From Rehmannia glutinosa (taxonomy: Eukaryota > Streptophyta > Magnoliopsida > Lamiales > Orobanchaceae): DNA of 64,000 nucleotides. The first letter of the stretch is position 1. Each line of letters starts with the position of its first letter. The translations under genes and the position numbers were made by a program. Below the pieces are notes generated by a model. The model had not been told where the DNA came from. It was given only the letters and a program-made list of their open reading frames with translations, and made no database searches. Positions 22,939-32,956 of the stretch are shown piece after piece. Where the stretch lies: NCBI GenBank assembly GCA_016081115.2, contig CM071925.1, positions 12,504,441 to 12,568,440 of the forward strand, read 5' to 3'.

Positions 22939-25900
22939 ATGGCACCAACTTAAGACTTTACCAAGTTAGGAAAGCAAATCCACACCGGCTCTACGGTGGA
23001 TTTCGACGGAATGGTGAAACAGGGTCCGACGACACCCTAGTGAAGAAAATCGCTGAAAAGTTGGAAACGTCCGGTGAAACCATTTCGGCGTTAGAATATC
23101 CGATGACATATGTGGAGGAGGTCGCATATTCTACGTGAATGCTTTGAGATTCACGATGAAGGAATAAAGTCATCTGTTCACGGAAAGCGGTGACTATCTC
23201 GCGAGGATTTGGCCGAACATTGCTCACTACCAAAGAGGGAGCATCGAGATTAATGAAGTTGATGTAAACTTGGGCTGATGCTTGGAAAGAAATAGCCAAG
23301 CCCGACTGTCTTTGATAAAATAGTATACACAACAAACAAGAGATGCTGAAGGAGGATTATCACAAGTCATTGGACATAGTTGCCAAATGTATCGACATCA
23401 AATTTGGCGGCTTTGACCAACTGTCAAAAAGGCAAAGCGATTGTAATGGCCGCAATCATCGCAGAAAAAGAAGATAAAGCCGGGCCGAGTTTGTCTCAGC
23501 GGACTCTGCCCGGAACGTGGGAACAAATCCTTCAAGGAAGATGGCACATTTGGAGGATCCCTAGGATATGGCCTAGTGATTGGCCGATGATGGAGGTGAA
23601 AGTAATCCCTCTTAGACATGGGAAAGCATTCCATGTTAACAAGAGGATGTTGAGCAAATCTCTCTCGCGCGAGAAGAGAGCTTACGCCAAGAGAGGCGAC
23701 ACCAAGTGAGGGGAATCACCACCAAGAAGATACAAATGTTTCCTCTCCAACCAAGAAAGAAAGTTGCCCTGCAGTTTGCTAAGAAGAATCATTGCCCCTA
23801 TGACAAAAGAAAACCAAACATGCTCCCGCCCTCGCGAGTCACTGCCCCGGCCAGACCATGTCTCCCCCCTGCGGCCGGTCGAGAAGGACTCACAAATACC
23901 TTCTCCGATCGTCAAAAAGAGAGAACCGAGAAGCCACGATGGCCTGCTCCTCGAGAAAAAGACACCAGCACGGTCCCCGCCGCCCAAGACTCGAGAGGAC
24001 ACCGTCTCTCGAACCGTAAATCCTCGGTACAAACTAGGAGACGAAGACGAATTATCAAGCGCTCCGAGCTGGAGAAACCAAACAGTCGACCACTCGGCTA
24101 GAGCAGATCTGGAGACTGCCGGAGAAGTAGAGTCTCCGATGTAGTTGATGAAATAGCCAAGTCTGCTTGAAGGCGATCAGCGAGGCAACCGAAGACACAA
24201 ACGTAGTTCACACAAAAAGCACAAGAAGAACACTCGCTAGAGCGGATAGTGATGTAATGATCCTATCTCCACCTTACCCGGACATCCAAAATCGTCCTGC
24301 GTGAGTGGAGGAAATGGAAGTTGAGTAAGTCAAGGAATAGTTCCAATGGCCTGAGTTCATAGAAGAAGAAGAGGAATCTGTTGAGCTTCCTTGGGTGACC
24401 ACTGTACTCCCAAAGACTAGATGAAGACAATCGCACGGACATCCTGCAGATCTACAAGGACAAGGAGAAAGAAAAGCAAGCGAGGGAAGGAAAGAGGCAC
24501 GTGAGAAAGCAAGCATCCGTCTATCTCTCGGCACCCGTAACACACACATCCTCTCCTTGATGTCTTCTCCGACGGCGATGATGAGGATCCTCGGAGAATC
24601 TTCACGCCCGAGAAGAGTTGCAAATGTAGCAAGCATTGCACGAATCAAGAATCCTTCACGAGCAAAGACGATGGAGGGACCGGAGAGTCCTCGAACACAC
24701 GGTGAAATTGATCCAATGGGAGTGGTTCAAAGAAATCGCCATCTGTTGTTCTTGCCACCACTTCCCAGCTCACTCGGAAGAAGGCAATAAGGGGCGTGGC
24801 GATGAAACGGGATAGTGGGGACCCCAATCGAGCCAACCCCTATTGAAGGTGTTGTACCACCCGCCCCAACGGTGAACATTCAATCGAAGCAGTAGGGAGT
24901 TTGGAGACGAGTGACCCCATTCCAAGTCACTCGGTGGTGCGCCCCGGTGAGGGGAAACTCCTCCACCGCGGCAAAGGTCGGAGGATCTTTGCGATGACTC
25001 CACAACGAATCAAGGAGGCGAAGTAGAGAAAATACAAACACAAGAAGAACAACAAGTTGCCATCAACGAAGCTCGGACATTGAGACTGTCTCACTCGGTG
25101 AGATGCCAACTACTCGAAGGCTAATGACGCTGTTGATGCGGTCGAGGCACGAGATGGAACGGCCACAGGAGTTCACACTGGGCGATGAAAGTGCAATCCA
25201 TGGGGTTGAGACTCCAATGGATGCCACCGCAGAAGACCCTAAGGCGGTGACATCACAAAAGGGAGGACCAAGGCCTTGCTTTGCAGAGAGACTGCTGGAG
25301 GTAATGAAGGCCACGGGAGGTTGAGACTTCCCTGGTAAAGAAGTCTGAAGTAGAGAACATCCCTCCTACTATCATCGACCCATCCGAGAAGGAGATAAGC
25401 GCACTTCATGATTCCCGGGGATAATCCTGATGTAACCTTTGCGGATCGGAAGCGAATCGGCCGGTTTATCCCCGTGTGATCCAAAAGACTCACCATGGAT
25501 GTTCCAAGCACGAGAGCAAGTCGATCCCAAGACTACTCACAAACCTTTAATTTTGATGATGAGCCACCAATGGAAATCTCATCATCGTCCGATGACGCTT
25601 CGATAAGGCCGAGGACCGATCTACTCAATTGGAAAAATCAGAGACCAACGAAGGCATTGTGGGACAAATGAGGCTCGGAAAGCCGGGACCACTTCACAAC
25701 AAAACCCAGGTGAACCGAGTCCACTGCGCGGCTCCTCAAGGCTGCAGGCGGATCGATTCCCAAAAGAACTTCACGCGCACCGCTCATCATCGAATGCATC
25801 CCGGTTGGCGGTGATGAATTCTTTGTAGAATCTTTTCCTTTTTCCCTGGAGATACCGGAACTCCATGAAGAGTCGAAAAGCGAACAAACACGCTACCACG

Positions 25901-27465
25901 ACCGGCTCCGTTTTTCAATCGAGGCACCATTGTTCGGTGATTATGATTTTGACGCCGCATGGCCATCACCGCGGAAAGAATCGGTGAAGTCCGCGAAGTG
26001 TTCAAGGCATTATTCGGCCGAGATTGAATGGATGGAGAGGCATCGGCCTCTATGGATATGCGGCGACAACATGAGATGCCAATCTCATTCCGATTTAAGA
26101 GGCATAATCAGGATCCAGGATCGGGGAATGGTGGCAACAACGACAAACAATGGGTGTGGAACAAGTGAGATACTTCGGGACATTGTTCAACAAGTCAGCC
26201 GGTGTGGAGAGTCAAAATCTTTGATGCAAAAACGAAGTCGAGAGAACATATTGAGCACATGCATGAAGCTCACATTGCCGAGGGATTAAGGCTGCTGCGT
26301 GAGCAAAACAAGAGTGATCTACGAGCGTTTGGAAGAGACCATGAATACAAAATTCAGCCTTCTCATGGCTGAGATGAAGCGATTTCAGCAGAGTCCAACG
26401 CTACTCGATCCGATTTCGTCTTTGCATACTCTGCAGCGGACTCGAGACAAAAAAACTCAACTATCGGCAGGCTTGACTTCCGCTTGCAAAGTCTGTTTCC
26501 GGGCGTTCCTCTCTCCTTTGATGATGCCAAAAAGGGGGAAGAGGAATACCTAAAGGCGCAAGGGGGATCTGAAGTTGAAAAGGAAGGAGCGGCTGCGAAG
26601 GGAAAATCAGCTGAGGAAGTGTTAAAACAGAAGAAAGGAAAATCTGCTGAGGGGGAAGGATCAAAAGATATGACCTTGATGATTGCACAAACCCCTCAAC
26701 AGGGTCCTGTCACAAATGACATTATCGCAGAACTCCCCAGAACTCGCCACTCCAACACTCTGCTTTGTATCTATGGTGAAAAGAGAAAAACAATTGAAGC
26801 GAGGGATGAAGGAAGTGGAAGGAAGAATGGATGCCCGAGTTATGAACATCTTGAAAGAACATGGAGGCATTCCGGTGTCGAGACACTTATGCCATTTCGG
26901 ATGTCGGAGACAGCCAGCCACGATCGGTTGATGAATTTAAAACGCTCGAATCAAGGATACTTTGCAAATATGTCTATGGCTCAAGCTTGGGACTTGTCTT
27001 GGGAAAAGGGTCTCATGTTATGTGAAGAAGGCGACAGCGAGAGACCATGCGCGATCACTCTGCTGGTCACTCCGCTCACTCACCGGAAAGAAGAAGACCC
27101 CGATACAATACACACCCGAGGTAGAGGAAGAAATAGTGGTGGAGGAAGAAGCTTGGACCTAGGCCTCCGCCAAGAATATTGAATACGTAGATCCGGGAAA
27201 GAAAGGAGGGATCTCTTGGGCTGGCTTGACCAAGTGGCAAATTTGCAAGTGGCTAAAAGTAACGCTGAGTATGCAAAAAGATTAGAAGAAGAAAACAAGA
27301 GACAAACTCAGCTATGGGAGGAAAGACAGGAAAGAATAAGAAGAGATGAAGGCTGCCGGGAAGGCATATGAAAATAAAAAGAAGGCAACTCGACGACGAG
27401 AAAAAGAGAAGAAGAAGAGAAGAGGATCTTGAACAAGATGAAAGAAGGAGACAATAAGGAGATGA
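22939..27465 (+). pseudogene. Extra gene of element B, heavily frameshifted
   Basis: Same gene as 7188-11885 in C. The start MAP is shared, then a stop appears within five codons because of a one-base change. Recognisable blocks in order: NFDGM-like region (23000), VEEVAYFYVNA (23110), AIIAEKE and RHGKAFHVNKRM (23450-23650), the conserved LYPDIQ-like SPPYPDIQ (24268), EDPKAV (25230), the FDDEPP acidic block (25550), the coiled-coil piece NTKFSLLMAEMK (26344), FPGVPLSFDDAKKGEEE (26490-26550), and the C-terminal EKRKTIEARDE block (26780). A charged KKKATRRREKEKKK tail runs to the TGA at 27463. No continuous protein is possible as written. Confidence 0.7.
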
Positions 27466-27727
27466 AGTGTTGATGTCCAACCCTTCGTGTATTTCACTAT
27501 GTAAATACATACAATGTAAGTCTTCTGTAATAAAGCTATAAATTCTTTATTTTTCTGTGTAGGCAAATATGTACTCTGATACACCTTGTAAACAAATTGT
27601 GTAAAAGAACAAGAATGATATGATCAATAAAAGAATTGATTCTCACATACATTCTATGTCAATACACTATCTCAGTATGTATCTTTGATGTTTGCATTTT
27701 TGAATGGTTTAAGTTTTGGCATCATCA
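27466..27727 (+). other. 3' untranslated region of element B
   Basis: AT-rich sequence between the extra-gene stop and the polypurine tract, aligning with 6882-7187 in C. Nothing else was recognised. Confidence 0.55.
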
Positions 27728-27740
27728 AAAAGGGGGAAAT
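27728..27740 (+). promoter_or_regulatory. Polypurine tract of element B
   Basis: AAAAAGGGGGAAA directly before the 3' LTR, preceded by GGCATCATC, as in C. Confidence 0.88.
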
Positions 27741-27741
27741 T

Positions 27742-29243
27742 ATTAGGAATTTTATTGTTTAGATTTTGATGAATGCCATGTAAAACTTAGAATAGAAAGT
27801 TGGCACCCCAATTCTTGTTGTAAAATGCATTGTAACAATTAGAGTGGCCAAGGTGAGTTAAGTCGATTCACGCCCCTAACATGCAAGAAGACAACTAAAG
27901 ACTGGAAGGAAGACTCTGTGCGAGACAATGAGTATGGCAAAGAAGAGTAGACGGGAACTCTCTTTGAAGAAGCGGTGAGATGCGGCTAAGTGGAGTATCG
28001 GTCAAGTCAACTCGAGAAAAGCCAAGTCTCAAGTTGAAGTGACAGAAGAGTCATCCAATGATTGGAAGTTGACTCTAAGTCACCTGGGAAAAGCAAGGAA
28101 ACGCGATCAGTCGAGATAATTGTAAAAGATCCGTTGCGTAAATCCGCAGATTTAGTTAAACAAGTAATATCTCCATACCACCTTTCTCGGAGTGCTCGGT
28201 CCCCGAGCGTGCAAAAGGAATGAACCAATGGGAAGCACTACACCATGTCGAACTCGAAAAGGTGAAAGAACAATTCATACGAGGAAATGGCAATTCCAAG
28301 GATCGCAATAAGACAAGCCAACGACTAAAGTGACTTTCAAAAATAAGCCTATCTCTTCAACGGGCAAATTTTTGAAAGATCACTATAAAAGGCCGAGGAA
28401 TGACTCGAGAGAAGGTTACCTGAACCACGAACATTCAAGAAATCAATTAAAATTATAACCGAGAAATACTCTCAAATCATTCAAGATTAATCCTCAAGCT
28501 ACATTACGAAGTACATCAATCCAACACTAACTTTGTGAAGGAAAGAGAACTTCAATCGCTTGAAGAGGAAACTTTTGAAGAAAAGGGGTCTACATTCCAC
28601 GAAGGATTGTAGGAAGGTTCAAGGTCGAACCAAGTCTTAAGCTTTTGGAGGGCTTCGTGATCAAATCCAAAGAGCTTGAGCAAGTGAGTCAGTAGCAAGC
28701 GCATTGCCCCGTGAAGAAGAAGGCGAGTCGTACGAGAAGCCACCGAGTGATCAAGGCGTCTCATCGAGTCCCAAAGGATCAAGTTAGGTTGTGTGATCAA
28801 GACTTGTATCCGGATCTGTTACCACTTTGTAAACCGATCATTACCTAGTGGATTCCTCCAGGAGTTGGAGAAGAGAGGAGTAGAAGAATTACCCCATCTT
28901 CGAACCTCTATAAAAATTTCACTGTGTCATTTACATTTCAAGAATTTAATTCCCCGCATTTTTAACTCGCTTATATATCTTTGATAAATTTGCTATCCAT
29001 TTGATAATACAAGTACTAAACCCAAAGACTAAACTCTTACTTAATCAAACTTAAGGGTGTTAAGTCTTCCAAAAAAACAAAACCACAAACAGTTAATTTA
29101 GAGTCAACAAATGAGTTATTCCATCAACATCTCGGTTGAGTCCGTTGAGAGACTAACTCTACTGATTGACTAAATCGAAAATTTGGTAAGGTTTATTCAA
29201 CCCCCCCTTCTAAACCTTACACTTACACCCCTTGGGACCTACA
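27742..29243 (+). repeat. 3' LTR of element B (1,502 bp)
   Basis: Begins TATTAGGAATTTTATTG and ends CTTGGGACCTACA, followed by the TSD GTATC (29244-29248). TATA box at 28384-28392. Confidence 0.95.
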
Positions 29244-29248
29244 GTATC

Positions 29249-29520
29249 CCTTGTCACAGAGTTGGCTGATGCTTAACAGGTTGAAGTTGAGGCCTTCAAC
29301 ATAAGCAACATCTGTGATTTCCAATCCATTCTTCTTGATTGATCATGTGCCTTTGATTTCCCCTGGAGCTTCATTTCCTCCAAATATAACTTTTGCACCT
29401 CTAATCTCCTTGAATCTTGACAGATTTTTCTTGTTTCCTGTCATATGTCTGGAATAGCCACTATCCATGAACCAGGTTCCTTGGCACTCAACTGTTCCTT
29501 GAACCTGCAATCAAGGAAAT
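29249..29520 (-). pseudogene. pol: pol of element C, part 1: protease and start of pre-integrase
   Basis: The minus strand reads a copia aspartic protease with the catalytic triplet in FMDSG (29457-29468), then the typical RHMTG, FGG and GLEITDVAYVEGLNFNLLS segment up to the B insertion site. Insert B separates it from the rest of pol at 15246. A stop appears where the minus strand reads TGATCAA after GTGCC-type sequence (near 29340). Confidence 0.8.
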
Positions 29521-31417
29521 TAGTTTTTAGATATCCATACTTGCCTGGGTCCTGAGGGGTTAGTGCTATAAGATGATCTAACCAACCTATAGCCAAAGGG
29601 CTTTACTCTAAGAGGTTGCCATCTATCAGTGCCATAATTATAGTGCACATTAGCAAATTGCTTGGGGGTTTTAGGTTCATACAACTGTCTCTTTCGTCTG
29701 TATGCCTGTGTGTGTGTTTTAGCAATTGCTTTCTTGGGATAGTTGTGATGTTTCTGAGTGTAGTGTCTGGGTGCATATGTGTGCTGATAATAGCTCATTT
29801 CCCTTTGTAATGACCTTTGCTGAGGTTTAGGTCTTTACCATTTAGGCTTGTATTCCATTGGTCTTTGCTGATATTTCACATTGTTCCAATCAGCTTGGTT
29901 TGGATAGTTTCTACCATTCCCATCATGTGTATTTCTCTGATGAAATTTCTGGGGTTTTTGGTAGCTCTGTTTGCTTTTCATAGAGTATTTTCCGTTTGGC
30001 GTTTGCTGAGGAACTCGGCTGGATTTCTTCTTAGCTGTCCTTTAGCATACTCAACTGGCTGTTTTCCATTCCCTTTACATCCAAGGCCAGTTTGTTTGTG
30101 ATTGTGCTTAGGAGTGAATGTGGGTGCAACATTTGGTGTTTTGGATTTTTGAGATGCTTCATTACTTGAAGATCCTTTTTCCAAAATCACTCTTGGAGTT
30201 TGACTGTGCACAAAGGAATTAAATCATATGCCTGTCTTATCTCCACATTCTTTTTACTCATGATAAGATCATCCAATTATTTGGATGCCATTGTAAATGA
30301 GGCAATCACATTTTTGAGTTTTTTTTCCCTCTTTTCTATAGCAGCTATCTCTGCTATCATTTTGGCATTCTCAGCCTTCAGCTTTGTATTCTCATCAGCT
30401 ATGTGACTTAGAGTACTCAGCTCCTTAGTCAGCTATGAGTTTTGGCTTTTGAGCTGGCTATTTTCCTCATTCAAAGTGTGTGTGAGGATTTAATGTGCTC
30501 AAAATCTTTTATCATTTTGCCTAATGAATCATAAAGATCAGTGGGTGATGAAGTGTGTATATCACAGTCACTATCACTTGAATTTGAATGAGATGAGTTC
30601 TTATTGAAGAACTTGTTGAATCTTTTAACCATTAGGGCAAATTTCTCCTAATCTATGGCTTCCTTTGGTTCAACTCTCTTTTCATCCTTGACTATCAGTG
30701 CAGTTGTCTTGGGTACAACTGTCTCCTCTTGCTCTTTTATTCTCAGCTCAAACTCGTAGGCTTTGAGGTCTGAGAATAGCTCATGGTTAGATGTTCTTGA
30801 GAGGTCCATGGAATGTCTCTGGGCCATAGTCTTCATTTCCCATTCAGCTGGAAGGCTCCTCAAGATCTTCATACACATCTCCTTTTGTGTGTATTCCTTC
30901 CCAAGAGCTGAAAGCTCATTTGTGATCTCAGTGAATCTAGAATCTAGCTGATCCATGGATTCATCTGCAAGCATTTTAAAATTTTCAAATTTTTGAACAA
31001 CAACAGACAATTTATTTTCTTTAATTTGCTCTGATCCTTCACAAATTAAAGTTAGCTTATTCCAGATTTCTTTGTTGTTTTGCAGGATTTGACTTTATTG
31101 AACATTGCTTTGTCCAAAGTCTTGTAGAGTATATCCTTGGCCACACTGTCCAAGTTGTATCTCTTCCTATCATCATTTGTCCACTCAGTCTTTCGTTTTT
31201 CAACCATGGCTGGTCTTTCTTCTGCAGCAACTTCTTCTCCTTCAGCTGCAATTGCTCTTCTTACAGCCATGTTCACTTTTAGTATTTGTAGTGGCCTATC
31301 CTCTATCACAAGCCACATTTCATCATGTAGAGCAGATAGATAAGCCTGCATACGAATTTTCCAATCATCAAATTATTCAACAGTGAACATAGGAATGAAT
31401 GTCAAATTTGCTTCCAT
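29521..31417 (-). pseudogene. gag: gag of element C, with internal deletion of the zinc-knuckle region
   Basis: The start at 31417 gives MEANLTFIPMFTVE, then a stop after 14 codons (TAA in place of GAA). The following segment reads well: IRMQAYLSALHDEMWLVIED (31351-31290) and the UBN2-like core (31010-30648, KFENFKMLADESMDQLDSRF, ILRSLPAEWEMKTM). About 440 bp present in A between about 152 and 590 are missing at 30596. The basic segment with the CCHC knuckle is therefore lost. The C-terminal Lys/His/Tyr-rich part (30211-29520) is readable in two frames. Confidence 0.8.
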
Positions 31418-31527
31418 GATAATAACTTTGCTAAAAATGAAAGATTTTGAAAATGCAAGTGCTTAAAACCTTTTTGAAAAGATAAAGATCTTGTTCAGTA
31501 ACCAGTGCGGAAGGCTCAATGAACCAA

Positions 31528-31541
31528 CCGCTCTGATACCA
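31528..31541 (-). promoter_or_regulatory. Primer-binding site of element C
   Basis: The minus strand reads TGGTATCAGAGCGG beside the 5' LTR. The first 12 bases match the initiator tRNA-Met complement perfectly. Confidence 0.9.
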
Positions 31542-31543
31542 CT

Positions 31544-32951
31544 TGTAGGTCCCAAGGGGTGTGAGTAAGGTTTGGAAGGGGGGGTTGAATAAACCTTACC
31601 AACTTTTCGATTTTAGTCCTTTTAAAATTACTACAGAGTTAACTCAAACAGTTGTGTCCTTGAGGGACAACTAAGTTGATTATTCAACTAAGTTAGCCAC
31701 TCAACAGACTCGATAGAGCTATTGATAGAATAACTCGGTTGTTTAACCTGAACTTTAACTTGGATGTGTTGGTTTTATCAGCGGAAGACTTAACACCCTT
31801 TGAATTGTTTTAAGCTTGTTTTAACACTTGATTTTAGCACTTGGTTATTAATCAGTTGGATAGCAAATATGAGTTTATCAGCAGATATGATGTAAGTATG
31901 CATAAATATAAATATGTTGAAAAATAAATGACACAGTTAATTTTTATAGAGGTTCGAAGATGGGGTAATTCTTCTATTCATCTCTTCTCCAACTCCTCGA
32001 AGAATCCACTATGTAACAGATCAGTTTACAATGTGGTGAACAGTCTAGAGACAGCCTTGGTCACACAGTTGGCTTCCCTTGCGACTCAGCTTCTTCACAG
32101 GGCAGCTGCCTTGCTACTTCAACTCACTTTCTCAAGCTTTTGGATTTGAGCACGAAGCCCTCCAATAACTTGATACTGGTTCGACCTTGAACCTTCCTAC
32201 AATCCTCCTTGGAAAGTAGACCCCTTTTGATTCTTCAAAAGTTTCCTCTTCAACAGATTGAAATTGTCTTTCCTTCACAACTTGTGTTGGATCGATTTCC
32301 TTCGAATTTCAGGCTTGAGGATTTGCTTGAATGTACTTGAGAATATTGCAGGTTAATTGCTTGATATTGCTTGCTTGTTCGTTGGCTTGTCTTGTTGTAG
32401 TCCTTGATGTTGACATTTCCTTGTATTTAATGTCTTGCAGCATTCCGGACACTTAGCGCAATGCTTCCCATTTGGTTTGTTCCATTTGCACACAACTGGA
32501 ACTAACACTTTATCTTTGACAATTTTAACATGTTACCATTCTGAGTAACATTCTTGACTTTCATCAAGCTCTTGATTGTCTTGACTTGATCAGATCTTTT
32601 TATTCCCCATGTGACTTGAGTTAGCTTCCAATCTTTGGATGACTCATCTGTACTTCAACTTGAGACTTGGCTTCTTGAGTTGACTTGGCTGACTCTTTAC
32701 AAAGTTGATTCACAGCTGATACACCTTCAGTGGAGTTCTTGACTTTCCTTCTTTGCCATACTTAGTTGTCTTGCAGCGGAGTCTTCACTTCAATCTTCAG
32801 TTGACTTCTTGTATTTCTAGGCATAGCTGACTTAACTCAGCTTTTTCAGCCCTATCTTTTACAATACAAATTACAAGGAAAATAGGGTGCCAACTTTCTA
32901 GTTTAAGTTTTACATGGTAACATCAAAATCTACAAGATAAATTTCCTAACA
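31544..32951 (-). repeat. 5' LTR of element C (1,408 bp), promoter region deleted
   Basis: Pairs with 5346-6866. It is 113 bp shorter because the segment corresponding to about 6176-6288, which holds the TATAAAAGG box, is missing at about 32380. The outer end CCTAACA is followed by the TSD AGAGT (32952-32956). Confidence 0.93.
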
Positions 32952-32956
32952 AGAGT

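Larger units (their letters stand above)
15252..29243 (+). mobile_element. LTR retrotransposon B (Ty1/copia, Sirevirus-like), 13,992 bp, nested in C
   Basis: Complete in structure: 5' LTR (15252-16814), PBS, gag, pol, extra gene, polypurine tract and 3' LTR (27742-29243), with a perfect GTATC TSD. It lies antiparallel to its relative C and within C's pre-integrase coding region. It has the same gene order as C and aligns throughout. Every coding region is broken by many small indels. Many of these sit where C has CAG or CTG, so part of the decay may be sequence error. Confidence 0.95.
5346..32951 (-). mobile_element. LTR retrotransposon C (Ty1/copia, Sirevirus-like), nearly complete, ~13.6 kb without insert
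   Basis: Minus-strand element with both LTRs (5346-6866 and 31544-32951), PBS, gag, pol, an extra ~4.7-kb gene and a polypurine tract. It is flanked by a perfect 5-bp TSD AGAGT (5341-5345 and 32952-32956), inside element H. It is interrupted at 15252-29243 by element B. The gene order gag-protease-integrase-RT-RNase H-extra gene and the AAAAAGGGGGAAA tract fit the Sirevirus (SIRE/Maximus) branch of copia. Gag and the extra gene carry frameshifts, and the 5' LTR lacks its TATA box. Confidence 0.93.

Noticed and set aside
25000..25500. Open frames on both strands in B around the acidic linker as new genes
   Set aside because: They are fragments or shadows of the frameshifted extra gene, and align with C.
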